Assembly (NCBI GenBank): GCA_043804635.1
Contig: JAZDIU010000089.1
Location: 1-64,000, forward strand
Length of the DNA: 64,000 nt
From: JAZDIU01 sp043804635
GTDB taxonomy: Bacteria > Chloroflexota > Dehalococcoidia > Dehalococcoidales > UBA2162
Reading direction: 5' to 3'
Positions 33,901 through 41,468 of the stretch are shown here, in pieces; within the stretch, counting starts at the first letter, position 1; each line of letters opens with the position of its first letter. A program made the position numbers and the translations under genes. A model generated the notes under the pieces. It was not told the origin of the DNA. It made no database searches and saw only the letters and a list, made by a program, of their open reading frames with translations.

Positions 33901-35521
33901 TGCCTAGCTCAACGAGGGTGCGGTATCTTTCCTCCGACTCCTGGAGAGCTTTCTCTGTCTGCTTGCTCTCGGTGATGTCTTCTCCCGAACTGAGAGTTCC
34001 GGTGATTCTACTATCGTCCATCAGCAAGGTATTGTGCCAGGCGATAAGTCTCTCCTCCCCGTTTTTAGTCAATACCGGGTTTTCAAAGTAATCTACCGGC
34101 TTGACTTCGCCGGTCATCAACTTGTCAAAGACACCTCTAACCTGCTTTCTGTCTTTATCGGGAATAAAGGTGTCAAACCAGTTCTTGCCTATAATGGCTT
34201 TTTCAGTGTAACCCAGGACTTCAATAGCTTTTTGATTTGAAAGGTTGACTTTACCACTCTTATCGAGAGCTATCATTATAACGCCGGCAGTTTGCAGGTA
34301 TTGGTTTGCTAAAGCTCTTTCGCGGAGCAGTGCTGCCTCGGCTTCCTTGCGAGCGCTGATGTCACGCCTTATTGCCACGACGGCGGGCTTACCATCATAT
34401 TCAATCCGGACGGCGCTGGTCTCAACCGGTATCGTTTTACCGTCTTTACGTATGACTTTGGTCTCGTAAGTGCTCGGTACGTCCTCCCCGGTCATCCGCC
34501 TTTTGTGTCTATCGGCTACCATTTCTCTGTCCTCCGGGGCGATGAAATCAACGAATGGTTTGCCGATTATCTCCGCCGGCAGAAAGCCGACCATTCTGGC
34601 AGTCGCCGAATTAGCATATTTGATGAGTCCGCCCTGAATGAGGAGAATGCTGTCATCGCTTTGTTCTACAAGGGCAGAATATCTTCTCTGTGACTCGCGC
34701 AGCTCTTCTTCTACCTGATTGCGTTCGGTAGTGTCCCTGGCTACCCCTAATACTGCTACTACTTCGTTAGCAGAATTTTTTATCGGGCTAAGATGGGTAT
34801 CAAGACATAAGTTTCTTCCATTTATAATAAAGCAGCTTTCCCGGCTTTGAGGGACTCCGGTTTTATAAACACCCCTCAAATTTTCCAAGAACTGTCTGGA
34901 CACTTCTTTTGGAAATAAATTAGCAATACTTTTGCCGATAATCTCCTCAGGGTTTTTTCGTAAAAAGCGTGCTCCAGAGGTATTAACCGATAATACCCTG
35001 ATGTCTTTATCGATTACGAAGATGCTATCGGTGGCGCTTTCTACCAGAGTTCTATACTTTTCTTCAGACTCGTGAATGGCTTGCTCTGTTTGCTTGCGTT
35101 CGGTAATATCACGGATGATTGCCATAACCGCCGGTTTGCCTTCGTGTTCAATCACGCTGGCATTGACTTCGATAGGTATCATCGTACCATTCTTACCGAA
35201 CATCTCGGCTTCATAGTGGTTCGGCACGGCTTTTCCGGCTTGCCTTTTTCGATATATATCTGCCACAAAGGTTCGATAGTCCGGTGTTATGAAGTCTATA
35301 AACGGCTTGCCGATACCTTCATCCGGTGAAAAACCGGTCATCTCTTTCATTTTGACATTGGTAAAAACGAGATTGCCGCCCTGAATAATGACGATGCCAT
35401 CGTTTCCGGATTCTACGAGGGTGGTATACTTGGCGGCGGTTGCTTCCAGCTCAGCAACCCTTTGCTTTAGTAAAGCCAGTTCATCGATGGGTTGCTCTTT
35501 TGCCTTTTTATCGCTTTTCAT
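30926..35521 (-). CDS. Soluble histidine kinase with ten PAS domains
   Basis: A 1,531-residue sensor kinase without membrane segments. I count ten PAS/PAC units in tandem from about residue 30 to 1,280, mostly opening with (E/S)ESEERYRTLVE-type helices and closing with D(I/V)TERKQ. Then comes HisKA with the phosphorylated His in SGVAHELNNPLTGVIGF and HATPase with GTGLGLSICHGIVTEHGGK. Units 5 and 10 are especially alike (LGSE(I/V)GEA(I/V)V), suggesting internal duplication. No receiver or response regulator lies next to it, so it is an orphan kinase. Signals may be redox, haem or small ligands. Confidence 0.93.
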   Translation of the reverse strand: MKSDKKAKEQPIDELALLKQRVAELEATAAKYTTLVESGNDGIVIIQGGNLVFTNVKMKEMTGFSPDEGIGKPFIDFITPDYRTFVADIYRKRQAGKAVPNHYEAEMFGKNGTMIPIEVNASVIEHEGKPAVMAIIRDITERKQTEQAIHESEEKYRTLVESATDSIFVIDKDIRVLSVNTSGARFLRKNPEEIIGKSIANLFPKEVSRQFLENLRGVYKTGVPQSRESCFIINGRNLCLDTHLSPIKNSANEVVAVLGVARDTTERNQVEEELRESQRRYSALVEQSDDSILLIQGGLIKYANSATARMVGFLPAEIIGKPFVDFIAPEDREMVADRHKRRMTGEDVPSTYETKVIRKDGKTIPVETSAVRIEYDGKPAVVAIRRDISARKEAEAALLRERALANQYLQTAGVIMIALDKSGKVNLSNQKAIEVLGYTEKAIIGKNWFDTFIPDKDRKQVRGVFDKLMTGEVKPVDYFENPVLTKNGEERLIAWHNTLLMDDSRITGTLSSGEDITESKQTEKALQESEERYRTLVELGSEIGEAIVILQDTERGEGIQIFASEAWLRITGYSQKELLGKSFFDLVNSEDRESSRERHRAKMRGEALPGLFEMSVTRKDGTQVPIELTSTRTIYLGQPANVVYIRDITRRKQREEELRQTTARLVTSQRVAKLGSWGRDLSTGAATWSAEMFHLTGFEPSAPTPSFEAFLSFVHPEDRRLMQKHQANVIKTGKPGTFEFRTNPARGPMRNIISNIEPFRGPRGSIIKLSGTLQDITELKTVEEKLKTAEQNFRNSLDDSPLGIRIATLDGELIYANNALFDITGYGSIEELKAVPLVKLYTPESYERFLARRAKRILGEPLPLYYEVDVVRKDGEIRQLLLSAKEVIWDGKKRVQVAYQDITERKRLDKELRASEAKYRFLSDNMTDVAFMTDLNMRTIYVTPSIEKVLGFTPEERIKQLPHEQLTPESLKQASSLLYSELKKEMETGIPNTGPYVLELECYHKDHSVRILETVLGPVRDDMGKPTGIYGVGRDITERKQAEIKLKASEERFRNLVENAPTGIVIVDSEGRLIEANEAMWRMHGYDSKEEYMKSSIADRYYDPKDREHWMALIRETDKISGFEMRNKRKDGSLFWASAASMRQTGKSGETQYIVVAQDITQQKRALEELRESEERYRALIRLGSEVGEAVVMLWETDGEEAVHAFASEAWSKITGYSQEELLKMSFSRLVHPKDQPAARDRYYKRLSGEVISESFEETIVRKDGTEVMVEVTGARTNYKGKPAQVLYIRDVTQRKKMEDQLMTQDRLASIGQLVSGVAHELNNPLTGVIGFSDLVLQRELPDDIKDDINVVNREAKRAAAIVRNLLTFARKHPEEKRLVDINDGIKQVLELRAYEQKLNNIKVDTRLAAELPKILGNSTQLQQVFINIIGNAEFFMAEVHQKGILTITTERVGNFLRATFTDDGPGILKESLKLVFNPFFTTKEVGKGTGLGLSICHGIVTEHGGKIWAESELGKGATFAVELPIPSGKV

Positions 35522-35680
35522 CTCCCCTCCCGAATAGGGCTATGTTCCCCAACTTAACCTTAAATAAAGAGCCGGCTGGTAAGAGCAAAGTATTTTTCTA
35601 TACGCTAGATTATATCAGAGATTGGCGGTTTTTCAATATTGGTTGGGGTGACAAGTTCTACCTCTTGATTATTTCTGCTA

Positions 35681-35699
35681 TAATTAAAGCTCAGGAGAT
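35681..35699 (+). promoter_or_regulatory. Extended -10 and ribosome site of hicB-like pseudogene
   Basis: TGCTATAAT (35678-35686) is followed by CAGGAGA, four bases before the ATG at 35703. The control signals look intact although the gene behind them is frameshifted. Confidence 0.45.
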
Positions 35700-35702
35700 A
35701 TT

Positions 35703-35944
35703 ATGAAGTTTGCTATCATTCTTGAACAAGACGAAGATGGTTTCATCTTGCCAGTTGCCCCGCTTTGCCCGGGTGTCACTCCCAGGGTAGAACTAGAGCA
35801 GAAGCCGTCGCTAATATCGAAGAGGCGATACGAGGTTACATAGCCGGTAAGCGTAAGCACAGCGAGCCGATACCAGAAACCAATGTATTTTCTGAGTCAA
35901 AGAAGTCTGAGGAAATCTTCTCGGCTAAGTTCGGTATCACGTAG
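35703..35944 (+). pseudogene. HicB/UPF0150-family gene with one-base frameshift
   Basis: The frame from ATG 35703 reads MKFAIILEQDEDGF, typical of HicB-like antitoxins, then breaks at CPG and stops near 35840. Adding one G to the CCGGG run around 35771-35775 restores CPGCHSQGRTRAEAVANIEE and continues AIRGYIAGKRKHSEPIPE to a stop at 35944. So a single base loss explains the break. The restored product would be 80 residues. Its 3' end overlaps hicA on the other strand. Sequencing error is an alternative. Confidence 0.75.
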
Positions 35945-36121
35945 GATTTTACTGATAAGCCCGCGTCCGATAGATTCACCTTTATGGATAGGTATTACAG
36001 TGGCTCTACCATCAAGGTGTTTTAAATGAACGTGACTGCCTCTTTGTCTATCTATCTCAAAACCAGCTTTGCTTAGAGCCTTGATAATCTTTTCACCGGA
36101 CAAAGAGGGTAATCGAGTCAT
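35897..36121 (-). CDS. hicA: HicA-family mRNA interferase toxin
   Basis: A 74-residue double-stranded-RNA-binding-like fold protein with SGEKIIKALSKAGFEIDRQ and the catalytic His in RGSHVHLKHLDG. Free HicA cuts mRNA. It overlaps the upstream hicB by four bases (ATGA). The order is hicB then hicA, the reverse of the E. coli locus but common elsewhere. Confidence 0.9.
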   Translation of the reverse strand: MTRLPSLSGEKIIKALSKAGFEIDRQRGSHVHLKHLDGRATVIPIHKGESIGRGLISKILRDTELSREDFLRLL

Positions 36122-36336
36122 ACCGCAATTCTCTGAACCCCCACGAAGCTGAGTTCGCCTTCTGTTGATTCACCTTCTACTTCGAGACAAAGTAAAACAG
36201 CTTCCTTAATGCGCTTCATCAATTCATCCAGAGATTTGGCTTGCGTATGACATCCTTTGAGTGCAGGAACCGTCCCGACAAAATACCCATCCTCATCTCT
36301 TTCAATAACAACGGTAAATTCTCTTTTCACACTCAA
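36118..36336 (-). CDS. hicB: HicB-family antitoxin
   Basis: A 72-residue partly degraded RNase H-fold antitoxin: FTVVIERDEDGYFVGTVPAL then KGCHTQAKSLDELMKRIKEA. It is of the short form without a clear C-terminal DNA-binding domain. It would neutralise HicA, whose gene overlaps its 3' end. A different, frameshifted HicB-like gene faces this pair from 35703. Confidence 0.9.
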   Translation of the reverse strand: MSVKREFTVVIERDEDGYFVGTVPALKGCHTQAKSLDELMKRIKEAVLLCLEVEGESTEGELSFVGVQRIAV

Positions 36337-36433
36337 CCTCTTAGAACTAGAACAGATGTTATATAGAACAAATGTTAAATATTGCTAATACTAGTTTATA
36401 CTAAAGATGATTCTTTTTCAATGAGCTCTTAAA

Positions 36434-37243
36434 TCACTTGAGAGCATTTCTCAATCCCTTTACAAACTCTTTTACCCGCGGTATAAAGTCAGGAGTCTCC
36501 ATAAGCTGGATGAGGCGGCTGCCCACGATAACGCCGTCGGCGATGCGGGCGACACGTTTTGCCTGCTCGGGTGTGGATATGCCGAAACCGATACAGATGG
36601 GCTGGGTGGCAACTTTTCTGACTCTAGCGGCGAATTGCTCGAGGTCGGCAGGTAGCTGATTTCTCGCTCCAGTAACTCCAGCGACTGAGACGAGATAAAT
36701 GAAACCGGTAGAATGCTTAGCTACCAGCTTTATGCGTTCTTCAGTGCTGGTCGGCGCCAGCAGGTAAATAAGGTCAAGCCCTTGTTTGTGGGCGGCTGTT
36801 TCCAGTTCCGAGCCTTCCTCCGGGGGCAGGTCGGGAATAATCATACCGTCAATACCATTCTTAGCACAGGCGTCAGAGAATTTTTCCAGTCCGTAGTTGA
36901 GAATTGGGTTGTAGTAACCCATAAAGACGAGCGGAATATTAATCCTCTGCCTCAGTTTTCGGGCGATATCGAGGCAGATTTCGGGGGTAACGCCGTTTTG
37001 CAGAGCGCTAAAGCTTGCTTTTTGTATGGTGACGCCATCAGCGAGGGGGTCGGAGAAAGGTATGCCCAGCTCGACGATATCAGCGCCAGATTCAGCCAGA
37101 AGGGGGACTACCTGTAAGGTGGCATCAAGACTAGGATAACCAACGGTAACGTAGGTGAGGAGTGCTTTGCGGCCGGGCTTAAAAACAGAAGCAATGCGGC
37201 TTCGCCTCCTTCCCGTTCGCCCTGAGCTTGTCGAAGGGCTCAT
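36434..37243 (-). CDS. trpA: Tryptophan synthase alpha chain
   Basis: Cleaves indole-3-glycerol phosphate to indole inside the alpha2beta2 complex. Catalytic Glu is in GADIVELGIPFSDPLADG and Asp in DGMIIPDLPPEE; the phosphate site is GFGISTPEQ near the end. The ATG overlaps the trpB stop (ATGA). Residues 1-14 (MSPSTSSGRTGRRR) are not found in normal TrpA, which begins near SRIASVF; they are encoded by a dispersed repeat (37214-37245) that supplies the start codon. Otherwise length and motifs are normal. Confidence 0.95.
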   Translation of the reverse strand: MSPSTSSGRTGRRRSRIASVFKPGRKALLTYVTVGYPSLDATLQVVPLLAESGADIVELGIPFSDPLADGVTIQKASFSALQNGVTPEICLDIARKLRQRINIPLVFMGYYNPILNYGLEKFSDACAKNGIDGMIIPDLPPEEGSELETAAHKQGLDLIYLLAPTSTEERIKLVAKHSTGFIYLVSVAGVTGARNQLPADLEQFAARVRKVATQPICIGFGISTPEQAKRVARIADGVIVGSRLIQLMETPDFIPRVKEFVKGLRNALK

Positions 37244-37245
37244 AG
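37214..37245. repeat. TTCGAC/GCTCAG-type dispersed repeat at the trpA start
   Basis: CGTTCGCCCTGAGCTTGTCG followed by AAGGGCTCAT is a dispersed element that recurs in variant form at 42357-42412 and 44988-45030. Here it spans the trpA start codon and the stop of trpB. Confidence 0.6.
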
Positions 37246-38424
37246 TTTCACCCCCAGTGCTTCGGCGACGATGCCCATATCTTTATCACCCCGTCCGGAG
37301 AGATTGACCACAATGATTTTTTCTTTATTGAGTGTGCCGGCGATTTTAGCGGTGTAAAAGATGGCGTGGGAGGATTCGAGGGCGGGAGGAATTCCTTCCG
37401 TCTGGCAGAGCAGTTTGAAGCCTTCGAGGGCTTCTGTGTCGGTGACGCCGACATAAGTGGCGCGGCCGGTGTCTTTGAGATAGCTGTGCTCAGGACCAAC
37501 GCCTGGGTAATCGAGTCCGGCGGAAATGCTGTGGGTCTCCTGAATCTGTCCGGCGCTATCCTGGAGAATATAGGACTTAGCTCCATGTAGCACGCCGATT
37601 TTACCGGCTAACAGCGTGGCAGCGTGCTCACCGGTTGCCAGTCCCTTGCCAGCGGCTTCGACTCCGATAAGTTTAACTTCTTTATCGTCCAGGAAGGGAT
37701 GGAAAATACCGATGGAATTACTGCCGCCGCCGACGCAGGCAATAATATAGTCGGGGAGGCGGCCAGTTTTTTTCATTATCTGGTCTCTCGTCTCTTTGCC
37801 GATGACCGACTGGAAATCACGCACCATCGTGGGGTAGGGGTGGGGACCGACCACCGAACCGAGCAGATAGTGAGTGTTGCTGACATTAGTGACCCAGTCC
37901 CGGATAGCTTCATTGATGGCGTCCTTGAGCGTCCGGCTGCCGCTGGAGACTGGCCTGACCTCAGCGCCCATTAGCTTCATCCGGAAGACGTTGAGCGACT
38001 GTCGCCGGATATCTTCTTCACCCATATAAATAATGCAGTCCAGTCCGAGCTTGGCACAAACAGCGGCGGTAGCCACGCCGTGCTGTCCGGCACCCGTCTC
38101 GGCAATGATGCGCTTCTTATCCATTCTTTTAGCGAGCAGACCCTGGCCGAGAGCATTGTTTATTTTGTGGGCGCCAGTGTGGGCTAAATCCTCACGCTTG
38201 AGGAAAATCTGGGCGCCTCCGCAGTGAGCGGTCAGCTTTTGCGCAAGATAAAGCGGGGTTGGCCTGCCGGCATAATCGCAAAACAGGCAGTCAAGCTCAG
38301 ACCAGAAAGAGGCATCACCAATAGCTTCGTTATAAGCTTTTTCCAGTTCATCGAGGGCTGGGATTAACGTCTCCGGGACGAACCGCCCGCCGTATTTACC
38401 AAAGTAACCTTTCTTGTTAGACAA
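37240..38424 (-). CDS. trpB: Tryptophan synthase beta chain
   Basis: The PLP-dependent subunit joining indole and serine. The PLP lysine is in LAHTGAHKINNALGQG (about residue 87), the phosphate loop is VGGGSNSIGIF, and the catalytic Glu precedes TGAGQHGVATA. At 394 residues it is the standard TrpB1 type that pairs with TrpA. It follows trpF by 2 bases. Confidence 0.97.
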   Translation of the reverse strand: MSNKKGYFGKYGGRFVPETLIPALDELEKAYNEAIGDASFWSELDCLFCDYAGRPTPLYLAQKLTAHCGGAQIFLKREDLAHTGAHKINNALGQGLLAKRMDKKRIIAETGAGQHGVATAAVCAKLGLDCIIYMGEEDIRRQSLNVFRMKLMGAEVRPVSSGSRTLKDAINEAIRDWVTNVSNTHYLLGSVVGPHPYPTMVRDFQSVIGKETRDQIMKKTGRLPDYIIACVGGGSNSIGIFHPFLDDKEVKLIGVEAAGKGLATGEHAATLLAGKIGVLHGAKSYILQDSAGQIQETHSISAGLDYPGVGPEHSYLKDTGRATYVGVTDTEALEGFKLLCQTEGIPPALESSHAIFYTAKIAGTLNKEKIIVVNLSGRGDKDMGIVAEALGVKL

Positions 38425-38426
38425 AA

Positions 38427-39080
38427 CTAACTCCTTTCTGCTTCCTTTACTGCCTGGATGAAAGCTCTGATTTTCGACGGGTCTTTTCGTCCATCGGTCT
38501 CAACGCCTGAGGAGACATCAACTCCCCAGGGATGGACTTCGGTTATCATCTGACCCACATTGGTGGGGGTGAGCCCGCCAGCTACTATGACAGCGAACCT
38601 CTTCATTATTGCTTTAGCCAGTTGCCAGTCGAAGGTCTGGCCGGTGCCGCCGTAGACTTCCTTGACTGGCGAATCAAGCGTGACGATAAATTCTTTACTG
38701 CGCAGGAGCCGTTCGCCGCTTTGTATCTCAGCAATGATTTTATCCGCTGTTTTGTCAGGTGAAACGTGGATGACTTTAATAATCGGTTTTCTGATTTCAC
38801 GGCAGTATTCCCAGGTCTCATCGCCGCTAAGCTGGACCCAGTCCAGGCGGCAGTCATTAGCGATTTGATTGACTTCGTCAGCCGGGGAGTTGGCAAAGAC
38901 GCCTACCAGCGAGGGACGGGTCTGCAATGCTAAGATAGCTTCTCTTATTTTGCGAGCTTGCTGTTGAGTAACCTGACGCCGGCTCTTGGCAAAGACCATC
39001 CCGATGAAATCAGCCCCGGCGTGGCTGGCTACCAGGGCATGCTCAATTTCAGAAATTCCACAGAGTTTGACTCGAATCAC
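38427..39080 (-). CDS. trpF: Phosphoribosylanthranilate isomerase
   Basis: A TIM-barrel enzyme (217 residues) performing the Amadori rearrangement in tryptophan synthesis. It begins IRVKLCGISEIEHAL with the catalytic Cys, and the Asp is in VTLDSPVKEVYGGTGQTFDW. Its end carries the phosphate site VAGGLTPTNV and GVDVSSGVETDGRKD. It overlaps trpC by four bases. Confidence 0.96.
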   Translation of the reverse strand: MIRVKLCGISEIEHALVASHAGADFIGMVFAKSRRQVTQQQARKIREAILALQTRPSLVGVFANSPADEVNQIANDCRLDWVQLSGDETWEYCREIRKPIIKVIHVSPDKTADKIIAEIQSGERLLRSKEFIVTLDSPVKEVYGGTGQTFDWQLAKAIMKRFAVIVAGGLTPTNVGQMITEVHPWGVDVSSGVETDGRKDPSKIRAFIQAVKEAERS

Positions 39081-39865
39081 ATTAGTTCCTTTATTTTAGC
39101 TCCAATATCGGGTGCCGTCAGCAATGATTCGCCGATGAGCACCGCATTGATGCCCCACTGCTTCAGTTTGGTTATCTCTTTGTGGTCTTTGATACCGCTT
39201 TCGCTGACTACGATTCTATCCTTCACAGAGTGAAGGATAAGGGGGCAGAGTCGCTGGGTGGTGGTTATATCTACATTAAAAGTCTTTAAGTCTCGATTGT
39301 TGATGCCGATGATTCTGGCCTCACTTTTCAGGGCTATGGCTAACTCAGCTTCATTATGCACTTCCACAAGGCAACTCATCCCCAGCTCGTAGCTCAGCTT
39401 GAGTAGCTTTCTTAATTTCTCCGGCGTCAGGATAGCCACAATCAGCAAGAGGCTGTCAGCGCCGTAAGCCCTCGCTTCATAGACCTGATACGGGTCGAAG
39501 ATAAAGTCTTTTCTGAGCAACGGGATTCTGTTGCCCAGCGCCTTTCTGATGTCCTTCAGGTGGTCAAGGCTACCCTGAAAGTATTTAGGCTCGGTCAGGA
39601 CGGATATGGCGGAAGCGCCATTGGCGGCGTAGGTGCGGGCGATTTCCACCGGATTGAAATCAGGACAAATAATACCTTTTGAAGGCGAGGCTCTTTTAAC
39701 TTCGGCGATGAGTTTGATGCCAGTGCCGCGCAGTGCCGAAGCGAAGTCGAGCGGGCGCGGCTGTTTCAGTGCCATCTCTTTAAGCTTTGCTAGCGGCAAA
39801 GCCTTTTTTCTGCCTTCGAGAGTCAATTTGGTATCAGCAACTATCGGTTCTAACATTGTGGTCAT
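39077..39865 (-). CDS. trpC: Indole-3-glycerol phosphate synthase
   Basis: The 262-residue barrel closes the indole ring. It has LIAEVKRASPSKGII, LRKDFIFDPYQVYEARAYGA and IGINNRDLKTFNVD, all with the catalytic Lys/Glu residues. Before VSESGI, where relatives read roughly LIPKDR, this protein has LILHSVKDR. The extra HSV is encoded within a perfect palindrome (39217-39239) of the CCTTCAC/GTGAAGG family, which looks like an in-frame insertion on a surface loop. Confidence 0.96.
   Translation of the reverse strand: MTTMLEPIVADTKLTLEGRKKALPLAKLKEMALKQPRPLDFASALRGTGIKLIAEVKRASPSKGIICPDFNPVEIARTYAANGASAISVLTEPKYFQGSLDHLKDIRKALGNRIPLLRKDFIFDPYQVYEARAYGADSLLLIVAILTPEKLRKLLKLSYELGMSCLVEVHNEAELAIALKSEARIIGINNRDLKTFNVDITTTQRLCPLILHSVKDRIVVSESGIKDHKEITKLKQWGINAVLIGESLLTAPDIGAKIKELM
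39217..39239. repeat. CCTTCAC/GTGAAGG palindrome inside trpC
   Basis: TATCCTTCAC-AGA-GTGAAGGATA is a perfect hairpin with ten-base arms. Copies of the core are at 2055, 43046, 43084 and 43152. Confidence 0.75.
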
Positions 39866-39874
39866 TGGTTTTAT

Positions 39875-40897
39875 TTACCCCTTCTTAGGAAAACTCTGGG
39901 TGAGTTTGATTAGCTGTTCCAATTTAGCCAGGGCTTTACTGCTATCTATCGACTCCTCGGCTAATTTTATACCTTGTTTAAGTGATTGAGCCTTATCCCC
40001 GGCGACTAGAGCCGCGGCAGCATTCAATAATACCACGTCCCGCTGGGGACCCCAGATGCCGGATAGAACGTTGCGCTGCACAGTAGCACAATCACTGACG
40101 GTGCCGCCTTTCAAGCTGTCCGGGCTGGCTCGCGATATGCCGAAGTCCTCCGGGCTGATGAAATAGTTTTTGATATTGCCGTCTTTTAGCTCAGAGACCT
40201 GGGTCCGGGCGGTGACGGTGATTTCGTCCAGTCCATCCTCGCCGTGAACAACCAGCGCGTGTTGACTACCCAGACTTTTGAGCACCTGTGCCAGCTTTTC
40301 CACCAGCGAGCCGTCAGGAACGCCAAGCACCTGGAATTTAGCCCCAGCCGGATTCGTCAGGGGACCCAGAATATTGAACACGGTGCGGATGCCAATCTCG
40401 CGGCGGGGAGCGCCCGCATATTTCATCGCCGGGTGAAAAGCCTGGGCGAACATAAATCCAATGCCCACCTCTTCGAGGCACTTCTCAACCTCTGTAGCGG
40501 TCAGGTCTATCTTGACGCCCAGTCCTTCGAGGACATCGGCACTGCCGCATTTACTGCTCGCCGCCCGGTTGCCATGCTTGGCTACCTTGAGTCCGGCACC
40601 AGCCACTATGAAAGCGGCCGCCGTGGAAATATTGAAAGTACCTGAGCTATCGCCGCCGGTGCCGCAGGTATCTACCACGTTACCGTTAGCTTTCACCTGA
40701 ATAGCCTTAGCCCGCATAACTTTAGCCAGGCCGGCGATTTCCTCAACCGTCTCCCCCTTGAGCCTGAGGGCGGTAACAAAAGCGCCGAACTGTGCGGGAG
40801 TTACCTGTCCCTCCATTATTTCTCCCATCACTTGGGAGGCTTCCTCCATTGTCAGCGACTTTCCGGATACTAAGGCTTGAATAGCTTCTTTAATCAT
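39875..40897 (-). CDS. trpD: Anthranilate phosphoribosyltransferase
   Basis: Transfers phosphoribose from PRPP to anthranilate. The 340 residues include the glycine-rich PRPP site VDTCGTGGDSSGTFNISTAA (about 80-99), KHGNRAASSKCGSADVLEGL, and ARTVFNILGPLTNPA in the form GIRTVFNILGPLTNPAG. Overlaps trpG by eight bases. It is a separate protein, not fused to TrpG. Confidence 0.97.
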   Translation of the reverse strand: MIKEAIQALVSGKSLTMEEASQVMGEIMEGQVTPAQFGAFVTALRLKGETVEEIAGLAKVMRAKAIQVKANGNVVDTCGTGGDSSGTFNISTAAAFIVAGAGLKVAKHGNRAASSKCGSADVLEGLGVKIDLTATEVEKCLEEVGIGFMFAQAFHPAMKYAGAPRREIGIRTVFNILGPLTNPAGAKFQVLGVPDGSLVEKLAQVLKSLGSQHALVVHGEDGLDEITVTARTQVSELKDGNIKNYFISPEDFGISRASPDSLKGGTVSDCATVQRNVLSGIWGPQRDVVLLNAAAALVAGDKAQSLKQGIKLAEESIDSSKALAKLEQLIKLTQSFPKKG

Positions 40898-41468
40898 GGT
40901 TCCTCCCCACAGCTAGGAAATTTTTTAATATATCCTTCCCCACCTCGGTCATAAAAGATTCGGGGTGGAACTGGATGCCTTCAACCGGGAACTGCTTATG
41001 CCTGATGCCCATAATTTCGTCATCAGCCGTCCAGGCAGTTACTTCCAGGCAGTCGGGCAGTCCTTCCCGCTTGACCACCAGTGAGTGGTAGCGGATGGCG
41101 GAGAAGGGGCTGGGTAGTCCCGCCAGCAATCCCTGGCTGTTATGGTAGATTTGAGAGGACTTGCCGTGCATTATCTGCTTCGCCCGCCCGACGATGCCGC
41201 CGTAGCTATAGCCGATGCACTGGTGTCCCAGGCAGACACCGAGAACAGGCAGTTTGGGACCGAAGTGCTTGATGACCTCGTTGGAGATACCCGCATTCTT
41301 CGGGTTTGACGGTCCGGGTGAGACCACGATTCGCTCCGGTTTCATCCGCTCGATTTCATCAACGGTGGCCTTATCATTGCGTACCACCACGACCTCCTGT
41401 CCCAGTTCGCTTAGATACTGGAAGAGGTTGTAGGTGAAGCTATCGTAATTATCTATTAGCAGCAACAT
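40890..41468 (-). CDS. trpG: Anthranilate synthase glutamine amidotransferase component
   Basis: A 192-residue class I amidotransferase supplying ammonia to TrpE. The nucleophile is in VLGVCLGHQCIGYSYGG (Cys near 79) and the His/Glu pair in PVEGIQFHPESFMTE near the end. It starts MLLLIDNYDSFTYNL. It overlaps trpE by 20 bases. Confidence 0.96.
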   Translation of the reverse strand: MLLLIDNYDSFTYNLFQYLSELGQEVVVVRNDKATVDEIERMKPERIVVSPGPSNPKNAGISNEVIKHFGPKLPVLGVCLGHQCIGYSYGGIVGRAKQIMHGKSSQIYHNSQGLLAGLPSPFSAIRYHSLVVKREGLPDCLEVTAWTADDEIMGIRHKQFPVEGIQFHPESFMTEVGKDILKNFLAVGRNHD

